Assembly (NCBI GenBank): GCA_024636635.1
Contig: JAGXGV010000053.1
Span: 1 to 50,677, forward strand
From: Puniceibacterium sp.
GTDB taxonomy: Bacteria > Pseudomonadota > Alphaproteobacteria > Rhodobacterales > Rhodobacteraceae
DNA: 50,677 bases
Direction: 5' to 3'
Part shown: piece by piece, positions 42,961 to 50,301 of the stretch
Layout of the letters: every line of letters starts with the position of its first letter
Numbering within the stretch: the stretch's first letter is position 1
Position numbers and translations under genes: made by a program
The notes under the pieces: generated by a model
What the model was told of the DNA's origin: nothing
The model's database searches: none
Seen by the model: the letters and a program-made list of their open reading frames with translations, nothing else

Positions 42961-44361
42961 ATGGCTTTGACAGACTCGACCGGTTTTATATCGGTACGCA
43001 GCGCACTGCTTTGCAGCGCTCTGGCCCTACCGTCGCTGACACCCACCGTGGTGTCTGCTCAGGATCAGGCAGAGCCCTGCATGCGTTTGCAGCAGGCCGC
43101 TGACCAAATCAGATTCGAAGAGTCCGAAATATCGGAGGATGAATTCAACCAGGTGGTCGAAAGTAATGACCCGGAGCAATGCCAAACCTGGCTGACACAG
43201 GTTCAGGCTGAAGGCGGCGTTGAAGGTGAAATTTCCGAAACCGAGCAGGCACGCGTACGGCTCGAGGATGAGGTGGTCATCGAAGGCAGAGTCATCGTTG
43301 ATCAGGGCCAGCCCAATGTCGAAATCGAAGAGCAGGCTGCCGAAGTAATGGTCGGCAGCTCGAGCCCTGATGTGAACGTTGAGCAAGGGCCGATTGACAT
43401 CGTGATCCGCCAGGGTGCGCCGCGCATCTCGCTGGATATGCCGCAGCCGACGATCACAATCGAGCAACCGGCGCCTGAAATCATCGTGACAATGCCCGAT
43501 CCTTCGGTCGACGTCAGCAACACCCGTCCGCAGATCGAAGTCCGTCAGGCAGAGCCTCGCGTGCAGATCTCGATGGCAGAGCCGACTGTGGAACTGGATC
43601 TGTACCAGGCGGAAGACCCGGAAAATTCGCCTGGCATAGCGGTTGAAAATCGTCAATCCCAAGCAGAAGGTGAGTCCGCCGAGCCGCAAGTGAACATCAC
43701 CCGCGCCGAGGCCCAGATCATCTTTGAAGAAAGCGATGATCAACAGGCCGCAGTGAACGTGTCGCGCAGCGAACCGAGCATTCGGTTCGAACAGGCCGAG
43801 CCGGAGATTGAAATCACGTCCACCGGCGACCCGCAGGTGAACTGGAGCCAGTCCGGCGAACCCAACGTCACTTTCGAGCAGAGCTCGACAGATGGTGCGA
43901 ACACCGGGCAGAGCGGTGAAACTGAGTCTCAGTCGGCCGCCATGAGCGAGCCGCAGAATGGCGAAACGCCGAGCGCGACCAACCCGGACAACGAGGTTTC
44001 GAACGCCGAGGCTTCTGAGACCGAGGAGCAGGCCGCCCAGTCTGAAAGCAATGGCCCCGCCGTGCGGCGCGAAGGATATTCCGGTATCCCTGTGGACCAG
44101 ATTGCGGCCAGCGAACTTGACGGCGCAACCGTCTATGGCGTCCAGGGTGAAGAGATCGGCGAAGTCGGCGAACTGACCCTCAGCGGCGAAGAAGCAGAGT
44201 CTGTGGTCGTGGATTTCGGCGGCTTCCTGGGTATTGGCGAGCGTCGGGTGGAAATTCCGTTCTCTGACCTTACGATTCTTCAGGGTGACGATAACGGCGA
44301 AATCCGGGTTTATGTCGATGCGACAGAAGAAAATCTGGACAGCTACCCCGAAGCAGAGTGA
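42961..44361 (+). CDS. Exported beta-repeat protein with C-terminal PRC-barrel
   Basis: A 466-residue protein with a signal peptide (to about S-A-Q at residue 34). The middle (about 95-310) is a run of acidic repeats of 10-12 residues, each with a Pro and alternating Val/Ile, such as E-P-R-V-Q-I, Q-P-T-I-T-I and E-P-S-I-R-F, which suggests a beta-solenoid or extended beta rod. A Ser/Glu/Asn-rich linker follows, then a PRC-barrel (about 385-455: A-S-E-L-D-G-A-T-V-Y-G, G-E-I-G-E-V, V-D-F-G-G-F-L-G-I-G). Start at 42961 has AAAGGA and fits the promoter. PRC-barrels often bind RNA, protein or pigment complexes; what this one binds is unknown. The short PRC protein at 49908 is its closest relative here. 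Confidence 0.75.
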   Translation: MALTDSTGFISVRSALLCSALALPSLTPTVVSAQDQAEPCMRLQQAADQIRFEESEISEDEFNQVVESNDPEQCQTWLTQVQAEGGVEGEISETEQARVRLEDEVVIEGRVIVDQGQPNVEIEEQAAEVMVGSSSPDVNVEQGPIDIVIRQGAPRISLDMPQPTITIEQPAPEIIVTMPDPSVDVSNTRPQIEVRQAEPRVQISMAEPTVELDLYQAEDPENSPGIAVENRQSQAEGESAEPQVNITRAEAQIIFEESDDQQAAVNVSRSEPSIRFEQAEPEIEITSTGDPQVNWSQSGEPNVTFEQSSTDGANTGQSGETESQSAAMSEPQNGETPSATNPDNEVSNAEASETEEQAAQSESNGPAVRREGYSGIPVDQIAASELDGATVYGVQGEEIGEVGELTLSGEEAESVVVDFGGFLGIGERRVEIPFSDLTILQGDDNGEIRVYVDATEENLDSYPEAE

Positions 44362-44379
44362 CAGCTCTCCTGCAAAAGC

Positions 44380-44405
44380 GCCGCACCGTTTTATACCGGT
44401 GCGGC
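44380..44405. terminator. Hairpin after the PRC-barrel repeat protein
   Basis: GCCGCACCG (44380-44388) pairs perfectly with CGGTGCGGC (44397-44405), an 9-bp GC-rich stem 19 bases after the stop. The loop is AT-rich; no T-run follows. Probably a terminator. Confidence 0.5.
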
Positions 44406-44557
44406 GTACCTTGCAAAGGTTCAAACAACGCTCCTGCGACCCGAACCGATACCAATCAGCCGATCCTGCCTTGCTGTTTGGCTGCCGCCGGACACAACGG
44501 TCTGTTTTAGTCGGCAGGGACCGGAATATGGACTGATAAAGACGAAGGAATCACATC

Positions 44558-44950
44558 ATGGCGACCCCCCCAAGAAACGATCAGCGCGACCGCCAGACGG
44601 GCGCGACCGCGAAAAACGGCAAACGCTGGCCCATCTACATCGCCATCGTTGTCATCGTACTGTTGATCATTTTCGTGTTCTTTGGTGACCTGTTCACGAC
44701 CGATGAGCAAACCCAGGAAGAAGGCGCAGTCATCGAAAGCACATCGCCCCCTGCTGACGGCACTGGTGATGTCGCCGTTACCGGTGGGACCGATCCTGAA
44801 ACAGAGGGTGCCACCGCGGCGACTGACGAACCGGTTGCAGAGACGGATCCGTCAGCCTCCGAAGATCCTGAGGCCGACTCCGAGGAGAGTGAAGAGAATG
44901 TCATCGAACTCGATGGCGATGCCGATGTCGAGATCCTCGACGACACCTGA
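44558..44950 (+). CDS. Single-helix membrane protein with an acidic tail
   Basis: A 130-residue protein: polar basic N-terminus, one strongly hydrophobic helix (about residues 24-46), then an 80-residue tail of almost only Asp, Glu, Ser, Thr, Ala and Pro. AAGGAA precedes the ATG. The positive-inside rule puts the tail in the periplasm. No family recognised; role unknown. No EcfG site directly upstream. Confidence 0.7.
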   Translation: MATPPRNDQRDRQTGATAKNGKRWPIYIAIVVIVLLIIFVFFGDLFTTDEQTQEEGAVIESTSPPADGTGDVAVTGGTDPETEGATAATDEPVAETDPSASEDPEADSEESEENVIELDGDADVEILDDT

Positions 44951-45519
44951 TCCAAGGCAAAAGCGCGGGCAATGTGGACGCTAACAAATTTGCTCCCCTT
45001 GTGTTTGAGTGTTCCGTAAAACGGTTTGGAATTCGATCATGCAAGACAGCTATTGGCTTGTGCGGTGTCTTGAAGGCGCATGCGGCATATTCTTCATCCA
45101 GCGCAACGGGTTTATGTGGAAGCACGCCCCCCAAGGCATATGACCCGTCTAAGTCGCTCTACAGTAGCTGGTAACGGTGAGCCGGATGGGCGTGTTCGCC
45201 ACAATCATAACTGGACTGGCGACCATGGCGCACGAAGCTGAGATCATGATGATCTACGCGACCCACGCAAAGGCCCACCGTACGGTGCCGAGCCCTGACG
45301 GTGCAAAAGGGGTCGCAGGCATCTGATCGGCGCACGAGAGGCGGGTTAAACTCTAATCTGCACGTCTTGGTCGGCGCGAAAGGTCGCCCGACCCGGATGT
45401 GCCTCTCGGCCTGCGCCCTCGCCCCACCCGTCATCCATTGGTTGTGAGTCCTGACGATAGTTTGTCGTTTGTCGGCACCATATTGCCCATTGCAAAAGCC
45501 GACTTCCATGAATTGAGCT
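44951..45519. other. Gene-free stretch with two palindromes
   Basis: No supported gene here. AGATCAT-G-ATGATCT (45241-45255) and CACCGTACGGTG (45276-45287) are perfect palindromes about 20 bases apart. They could be protein-binding sites or remnants of mobile DNA; neither matches an operator I know. Confidence 0.4.
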
Positions 45520-45544
45520 GGAACTTTGCCGCCATTTTCTTGTT
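45520..45544 (+). promoter_or_regulatory. EcfG-type stress promoter of the 45608-48814 gene cluster
   Basis: GGAAC (45520-45524), 16 bases, TGTT (45541-45544), about 63 bases ahead of the 22-codon gene that opens a five-gene run. Confidence 0.6.
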
Positions 45545-45607
45545 TACCACTCATCAAAACACAGCGTGGACGAATAGCATCGCGCCTGTCGGAAAGGACA
45601 ATGAACA

Positions 45608-45676
45608 ATGCACTCCATTATTTACATCATCGGCCTGGTCGTCGTCGTTCTGGCCGTCGTGAGTTTTATCGCTTGA
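45608..45676 (+). CDS. 22-residue single-helix membrane peptide
   Basis: ATG at 45608 to TGA at 45676 encodes M-H-S-I-I-Y-I-I-G-L-V-V-V-V-L-A-V-V-S-F-I-A, a single hydrophobic helix. AAAGGA lies about ten bases upstream, and the next gene starts 19 bases after the stop with its own AAAGG site. Similar tiny helix-only proteins with an I-I-G-x-V-V-V-V-L core are known beside stress genes in alphaproteobacteria. Overlapping ATG at 45601 in another frame gives no sensible protein. Confidence 0.65.
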   Translation: MHSIIYIIGLVVVVLAVVSFIA

Positions 45677-45695
45677 CCCATCGAAAGGTAATGTC

Positions 45696-46283
45696 ATGAC
45701 CACAGACAACCCCCAAAATGAATCCTCGGCCGGGACCGAGGCAAAGAAAGCCGGACGCGAATTCCGCGATGCGGCCCAAGACGAAGCCCGCGGCCTTCGG
45801 GACGCCGCTGAAGAGCGGTTGCAAGAGCGCGCCGAAGGAACCCGCGACGTCGTTGCCGACGAGGTCGGCTCGGTCGGGCGCGCTCTGAGAAAAGCCTCTG
45901 AGGAACTGCGGTCCGGCTCTGTCTCTGAACAGGCCTTCGCATCCGCGGCGGAAGCGCTCGCCGACGTTTCGGATAGAATGCATGGCCGCGACCTTGGTCA
46001 GATGCTGAACGAGGTCAGCGAATTCGGGCGCCGCAACCCAGCGACTCTTCTGGGCGGTGCCGCACTGCTCGGCTTTGCAGGAATGCGTCTTGCCAAGGCA
46101 TCGCATCGCGATCGTGCCGACGGGACTGACCGGGATACGCCGTCCAATGCAAAGTTCGCCCCGGGCTCCACACATGACGCTCGTGCTGAAACGAACGTCG
46201 CCTCCACTGCCAGACCCAACCCCGCCGCCGGCCCGACCAATGTCAGCGCCCCGCGGGTCAATACAGGAAGGACCGACCCATGA
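45696..46283 (+). CDS. Apolipoprotein-like helical protein with one membrane segment
   Basis: A 195-residue protein. Residues 15-110 are long amphipathic helices rich in Ala, Glu and Arg (E-F-R-D-A-A-Q-D-E-A-R, E-R-L-Q-E-R-A-E). A short hydrophobic segment follows (about 118-132, P-A-T-L-L-G-G-A-A-L-L-G-F-A-G), then a disordered tail. The same short segment style returns in the DUF3618 protein. Its stop overlaps the next ATG (ATGA). Probably a membrane-associated stress protein acting with its two neighbours; exact role unknown. Confidence 0.7.
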   Translation: MTTDNPQNESSAGTEAKKAGREFRDAAQDEARGLRDAAEERLQERAEGTRDVVADEVGSVGRALRKASEELRSGSVSEQAFASAAEALADVSDRMHGRDLGQMLNEVSEFGRRNPATLLGGAALLGFAGMRLAKASHRDRADGTDRDTPSNAKFAPGSTHDARAETNVASTARPNPAAGPTNVSAPRVNTGRTDP

Positions 46284-46681
46284 CCGAGCGAAGCTCTGAA
46301 GGAACCACCGGATTGATCGGCGATGCTCTGCAAACTGTGGCCTCGCTAGTCAGATCCGAAGTCGATCTCGCCCGTGCGGAGATCAACCAGAATCTTCACC
46401 GCGCAGGGACTGCCGTTGGAATGCTGGTTGCCGCCGTGGTTCTGGCGCTGACCGCATTGAACGTGCTTGCCGCGGCCCTATCGGCCGCCCTGACTGAACT
46501 GGGCCTTGAGCCCGCATGGTCCGCGCTGATTGTCGGCGTCGCCTTTGCAATTTTGGCCGGGATCCTGATGTCCAAGGGCCTGAATGATCTGAAACTGTCG
46601 AGCCTTGCGCCGACCCGCACCGCGGAAAACGTCAAACGTGACGCCCAAGCCGTCAAAGGAGCAGCCAGCCATGCCGAGTGA
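46280..46681 (+). CDS. Holin-X/YqjE-type phage-holin-family membrane protein
   Basis: A 133-residue protein of the PF07332 (YqjE/Holin-X) type: amphipathic start (V-R-S-E-V-D-L-A-R-A-E-I) and two adjacent helices (about 45-68 and 75-100). Such proteins are not phage lysis genes in this setting; they stand with DUF3618/ElaB-type proteins in proteobacterial stress operons. It overlaps both neighbours by a few bases. Confidence 0.8.
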   Translation: MTERSSEGTTGLIGDALQTVASLVRSEVDLARAEINQNLHRAGTAVGMLVAAVVLALTALNVLAAALSAALTELGLEPAWSALIVGVAFAILAGILMSKGLNDLKLSSLAPTRTAENVKRDAQAVKGAASHAE

Positions 46682-47858
46682 TCATCGTTCCCCCAGCGAT
46701 ATCGAGCGCGATATAGAACGGGACCGTTCCGAACTTGCCGGAACCATCAGCGAGATCCAGTCGCGTTTCACCCCCGAGGCCGTCGTCAACGAAATAGCCC
46801 GCAATTTCCGAGAACATGGCGGCGATGTCGGAAAGGCCGTGACACGGTCGGTCAAGCAGAACCCCATCGGGCTGGCTTTGACGGGCGTGGGACTGGCTTG
46901 GATGATGTTCGGTCGCTCCTACAGCGAGCGCCCGCAGGTTCACACCCATTCAAGCCATGGAAACGGTTATTCGGGCAGCACAGACAGGTTCGGCGACCTG
47001 CCCCGCAATAATGCCTATCCGGCAATGCAGGGCGATATGGGCGGGCGCGGCGCGCCGGGCGCATACCGACGCACAGGGCATGAACCGGATTGGCTGCTGG
47101 ATGACGACGATCTCGTAAACGACGGGTCCGGCTTTGGCTCTGATCATACCACGGACGCCGTCGGTTCGACGGGCAGCTCGGATACGGGCAAGTCGGGTAT
47201 CGGTGGCCTTGGTCAGGGCGCAAAATCCGCCGCGAGCGGCACAGCGTCCAGAATGTCCGGCGCGGCAAGCAGTACCGCTGCAGGGGCCAGAAACGTCAAA
47301 AAGGGTGCCTCGGATGCCGCCCGGTCCACGACCGATTACGCGGCACGGACGCGCGAGCGTCTGGCGCATGGGACCGAGGATTTGACAGAGGCTGCCCGCG
47401 AGCGTGTTGTCACCGCCCGCCGCAGAGCCGTCGCCGCGCGCCAAAAGGCGTCTGCAAGGGCTCAGCGCGGCTGGAGTCAAGGCAAGGATTCGGCCGTCGA
47501 ATTCTTTGAAGAACAGCCTCTTGTCGCTGGTGCGCTGGCACTTGCCGTCGGGGCGGCAATCGCCGCGGCCCTGCCCCGCACCCAACAAGAGGATGAATGG
47601 GTCGGCGATTATTCCGACAACCTGCTGGACGAAGCCGAACGGATCTTTCTGGAAGAACGCGACAAGGCTGAAAAGGTCGCCGTCGCCGCATTGGACGAGA
47701 CCCGTGATGTAATCGACGAAAAATCGGCCAAGGCCGACAGTGTCGGCAAGCAGGCGGTGGACAAGGTCCGCGAGGAGGCCGCCGATGCAGGCGACCGGAT
47801 CGTCGGCGCAACGAAAGACGAGGCGGACAGGCAGGACCTCGGCAAGCCGAAAACCTGA
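46671..47858 (+). CDS. DUF3618 domain protein with long helical C-terminus
   Basis: A 395-residue protein. The N-terminal DUF3618 domain (residues 5-85) is marked by S-P-S-D-I-E-R-D-I-E-R-D-R-S-E-L-A-G-T and ends in a short hydrophobic segment (P-I-G-L-A-L-T-G-V-G-L-A-W-M-M). A Gly/Ser/Asp linker, a long Ala/Arg helical region (about 190-285), a second hydrophobic segment (about 290-310) and an acidic helix follow. The start at 46671 has AAAGGAG; a longer reading frame upstream overlaps the holin-type gene and is rejected. Function unknown; the operon suggests envelope stress. Confidence 0.8.
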   Translation: MPSDHRSPSDIERDIERDRSELAGTISEIQSRFTPEAVVNEIARNFREHGGDVGKAVTRSVKQNPIGLALTGVGLAWMMFGRSYSERPQVHTHSSHGNGYSGSTDRFGDLPRNNAYPAMQGDMGGRGAPGAYRRTGHEPDWLLDDDDLVNDGSGFGSDHTTDAVGSTGSSDTGKSGIGGLGQGAKSAASGTASRMSGAASSTAAGARNVKKGASDAARSTTDYAARTRERLAHGTEDLTEAARERVVTARRRAVAARQKASARAQRGWSQGKDSAVEFFEEQPLVAGALALAVGAAIAAALPRTQQEDEWVGDYSDNLLDEAERIFLEERDKAEKVAVAALDETRDVIDEKSAKADSVGKQAVDKVREEAADAGDRIVGATKDEADRQDLGKPKT

Positions 47859-48814
47859 TGTCCAGCGTTCCCGGTTCTAAAGCCACCCGGCCAGGTGCCA
47901 TTCCCCTGGCCGGGTGGAAGCAAATTCTGCTGCGCGTCTGGCGCGAGGCGGGCGAAGACCATATCAGCCTGATCGCTGCAGGTGTCGCCTTTTACGGCCT
48001 TCTGGCGCTGTTTCCGGCGATCACAGCGTTTGTCGCCATCTCGGGCCTCGTGCTCGAGCCATCGCAGATCACCGACAATATCGACATGATCGCTGCAATG
48101 ATGCCCGAACGTGCGGCGGAAATCGTTGTGTCGCAAGCCACTGCCGTCGCGGGCTCTGCCGAAGCGGGCCTGGGCCTCGCTGCCGCATTCGGTATCGCCC
48201 TGTCGCTCTATTCCGCGTCGAAAGGTGTGCGCAGCCTCGTTGAGGGGTTAAACATTGCCTATGACGAAAGCGATGACCGCGGGCTCATCAAAGGTGGGCT
48301 TTTGGTGCTTGCATTGACGCTGTTACTGATGGTGGGGATGGTGTTGGGCATCGGCGCGACACTGGTCCTGCCACCCATCCTGTCAGTGGTAGACCTTGGC
48401 GCGACGACAGAACTGCTGATTTCCCTGGCCCGCTGGGCCGTTCTGTTCGTGATGACCGTGGCAGGCATCGCGGTATTGTACCGCTATGGTCCGGACCGGA
48501 CGCGGGCACAGTGGATGTGGTTAACGCCCGGCGCCGTGGTGGCTTGCATCGGCTGGCTTGTCGCCTCGATTCTGTTCGCCCGGTACACCGATAACTTCGC
48601 GAACTATAACGAAAGCTTCGGCTCGCTTGCGGGAATAATCGTGCTGCTGACATGGCTGTGGATTTCGGCTTATGTGATCCTGCTGGGCGCCGAGCTTGAC
48701 GCCGAAATCGAGGCGCAGACGCGCGAGGACACGACAACCGGGCCGACGATGCCGCTTGGCGCACGCGGCGCCGTCAAGGCCGACACAGCGGCAGGCGACG
48801 AGTCAGAGACATGA
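47858..48814 (+). CDS. YihY/BrkB-family inner-membrane protein
   Basis: A 318-residue protein of the YihY/virulence factor BrkB family with about six helices. Family segments include H-I-S-L-I-A-A-G-V-A-F-Y-G-L-L-A-L-F-P, the Y-N-E-S-F-G-S-L-A-G block and L-L-G-A-E-L-D-A-E. Despite an old RNase BN name, this family is not a nuclease; its transport role is unproven. The ATG overlaps the DUF3618 stop (TGATG). It is the last gene of the cluster. Confidence 0.92.
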   Translation: MSSVPGSKATRPGAIPLAGWKQILLRVWREAGEDHISLIAAGVAFYGLLALFPAITAFVAISGLVLEPSQITDNIDMIAAMMPERAAEIVVSQATAVAGSAEAGLGLAAAFGIALSLYSASKGVRSLVEGLNIAYDESDDRGLIKGGLLVLALTLLLMVGMVLGIGATLVLPPILSVVDLGATTELLISLARWAVLFVMTVAGIAVLYRYGPDRTRAQWMWLTPGAVVACIGWLVASILFARYTDNFANYNESFGSLAGIIVLLTWLWISAYVILLGAELDAEIEAQTREDTTTGPTMPLGARGAVKADTAAGDESET

Positions 48815-48916
48815 CAGATGAACAAATCTGCAAGCTGACGCTGATGTCCTGCAAGGTCGGCCCGGCAGGGCTGACGCTTGTTCCCGGATGTGGATTTATT
48901 TGACCAGCCATGCCGG

Positions 48917-48952
48917 GGCATGGGCTTGGCAGCCGGGTGGCAAGCCCATGCC
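48917..48952. terminator. Strong hairpin after the yihY-type gene
   Basis: GGCATGGGCTTG (48917-48928) and CAAGCCCATGCC (48941-48952) form a perfect 12-bp stem with a 12-base loop, about 100 bases after the gene. No T-run, so it may end transcription with Rho or stabilise the 3' end. The rest of 48815-49106 shows no gene. Confidence 0.55.
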
Positions 48953-49106
48953 TTCGGGCGGTCGCGCTTCGTTTCCACGGCAATAGACGATTTCGCGTTG
49001 CAAGGCAGGTCCAGAGAACGGGACTGGAGGACCTTCAGTTCCGATATGCCGCACGCTTCCGCTGTAACAGCGCACAAAGGGTCCCGGCCCGGAAAGGAAT
49101 TACGCG

Positions 49107-49625
49107 ATGAATTGGGGCGAAATGGTATTTCAGGGATGGAGCGGCATCGTTCGTACGGTCATCGTGGGCACGCTTGCCTACGTGTTTCTTGTGTTCTCGC
49201 TCCGGGTTTCGGGAAAACGTACCCTTGCCAAGCTGAACGCATTCGACCTCGTGATCACTGTTGCCTTTGGCTCGACTCTGGCGTCCATCCTGCTCAGCGA
49301 AGACGTGGCATTGGCCGAAGGTGTGACGGCGCTCGTTCTGCTGATCGGGTTGCAGTACACGGTGACAACACTTTCCGTCCGCTCCAAAGGCTTCGCGCGG
49401 GCCGTGCGCTCCGAACCGACGCTGCTTTTGCGGGACGGAGAACCGTTACCGGATGCAATGCGCAGGGCCCGCGTCACCCGGGACGAACTGAAAACGGTGG
49501 TGCGGACCGAAGGCCAGCGCGGGCTCGACAGCGTTTCTGCGGTTATCCTTGAATCGGATGGCTCGTTTTCGGTTATCAGCGGGTCACGAGAGGGAAGTCG
49601 TGCGCAGACCGGCGCGGCGAACTGA
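49107..49625 (+). CDS. DUF421/YetF-family membrane protein
   Basis: A 172-residue protein with three N-terminal helices and a soluble C-terminal domain. The family motif is clear: R-V-S-G-K-R-T-L-A-K-L-N-A-F-D-L-V-I-T-V-A. The C-terminal domain holds P-T-L-L-L-R-D-G and A-V-I-L-E-S-D-G-S-F-S-V-I. It is on the short side for the family. GGAAAGGA precedes the ATG. Role in the envelope unknown. Confidence 0.9.
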   Translation: MNWGEMVFQGWSGIVRTVIVGTLAYVFLVFSLRVSGKRTLAKLNAFDLVITVAFGSTLASILLSEDVALAEGVTALVLLIGLQYTVTTLSVRSKGFARAVRSEPTLLLRDGEPLPDAMRRARVTRDELKTVVRTEGQRGLDSVSAVILESDGSFSVISGSREGSRAQTGAAN

Positions 49626-49844
49626 CCGGTCACACGGCTGCACCACTGCCAGGGTCCTGCCTGGTTTTTCATCACCCTATTGTCGGTCATTTACGCCAGG
49701 CTGCGCTGCTGCGCGGCGCCGGAGTTTCATTCGGCATTGATGGCCCGGGTCGGCAGGCATCCGTCCCCTTTCTTTCCTTCAATACCCGATTCCAAATGTC
49801 GCGATCAAGACCGGCGCCCTTCCGCCAAGAGCGTATTCCGCCCA

Positions 49845-49869
49845 GGAACATAACCGACACATCCTTGTT
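49845..49869 (+). promoter_or_regulatory. EcfG-type stress promoter of the short PRC-barrel gene
   Basis: GGAAC (49845-49849), 16 bases, TGTT (49866-49869), 38 bases before the start codon. Same spacing as the sites at 42887 and 45520. The rest of 49626-49844 shows no gene. Confidence 0.65.
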
Positions 49870-49907
49870 TTATGCTCACTTGAGAAACAGGAAAGAGGAG
49901 GTTCTCA

Positions 49908-50204
49908 ATGGACCATTCTGCACATACACCGCTGCGTCCCGAAGAGCTGAACGCATCAAACCTCGAAGGCGCAAGCGTCTACGGGCCAGATGACAGCAGT
50001 ATCGGCAAGGTTTCGCATTTCCACGGCACCGGGGCGACGTCCCAGGTTGTCTTGGACGTGGGCGGATTCCTGGGTCTGGGCGCAAAGCCGGTGGCCCTTG
50101 ATGTGACGCAACTGAACTTCATGCGCGATGAAAGTGGCACGGTTCACGCGACAACCACGATGACAAAGGATGAATTGAAAAACCTGCCCGAACACCACCA
50201 CTAG
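49908..50204 (+). CDS. Short PRC-barrel domain protein
   Basis: A 98-residue cytoplasmic protein that is almost only a PRC-barrel: A-S-N-L-E-G-A-S-V-Y-G-P-D, I-G-K-V-S, V-L-D-V-G-G-F-L-G-L-G-A-K-P-V-A-L. It closely resembles the C-terminal domain of the protein at 42961-44361 (G-G-F-L-G-I/L-G). GAGGAGG precedes the ATG. It stands alone between its promoter and a terminator. Such proteins are commonly stress-induced; the ligand is unknown. Confidence 0.88.
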   Translation: MDHSAHTPLRPEELNASNLEGASVYGPDDSSIGKVSHFHGTGATSQVVLDVGGFLGLGAKPVALDVTQLNFMRDESGTVHATTTMTKDELKNLPEHHH

Positions 50205-50236
50205 AGGCATTTTCAACTCGCCTTGACGACGAGCCC

Positions 50237-50266
50237 GCCCGGTGCGTATCAACGCGCCGGGCTTTT
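50237..50266 (+). terminator. Rho-independent terminator of the PRC-barrel gene
   Basis: GCCCGGTGCG (50237-50246) pairs with CGCGCCGGGC (50253-50262) with one G-T pair, followed by TTTT. It lies 33 bases after the stop codon. Confidence 0.8.
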
Positions 50267-50301
50267 CTTTGCGTATGCCGCCCTCATATTCCGACCTCGC
50301 C

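Noticed and set aside
45187..45327. A 46-codon plus-strand frame in the gap before the stress operon
   Set aside because: Poor ribosome site, no hydrophobic or domain pattern, and it contains both palindromes; not convincing as a gene.
46280..46681. Phage origin suggested by the holin-family match
   Set aside because: No lysin, capsid or integrase nearby; this holin-type family is common in chromosomal stress operons.
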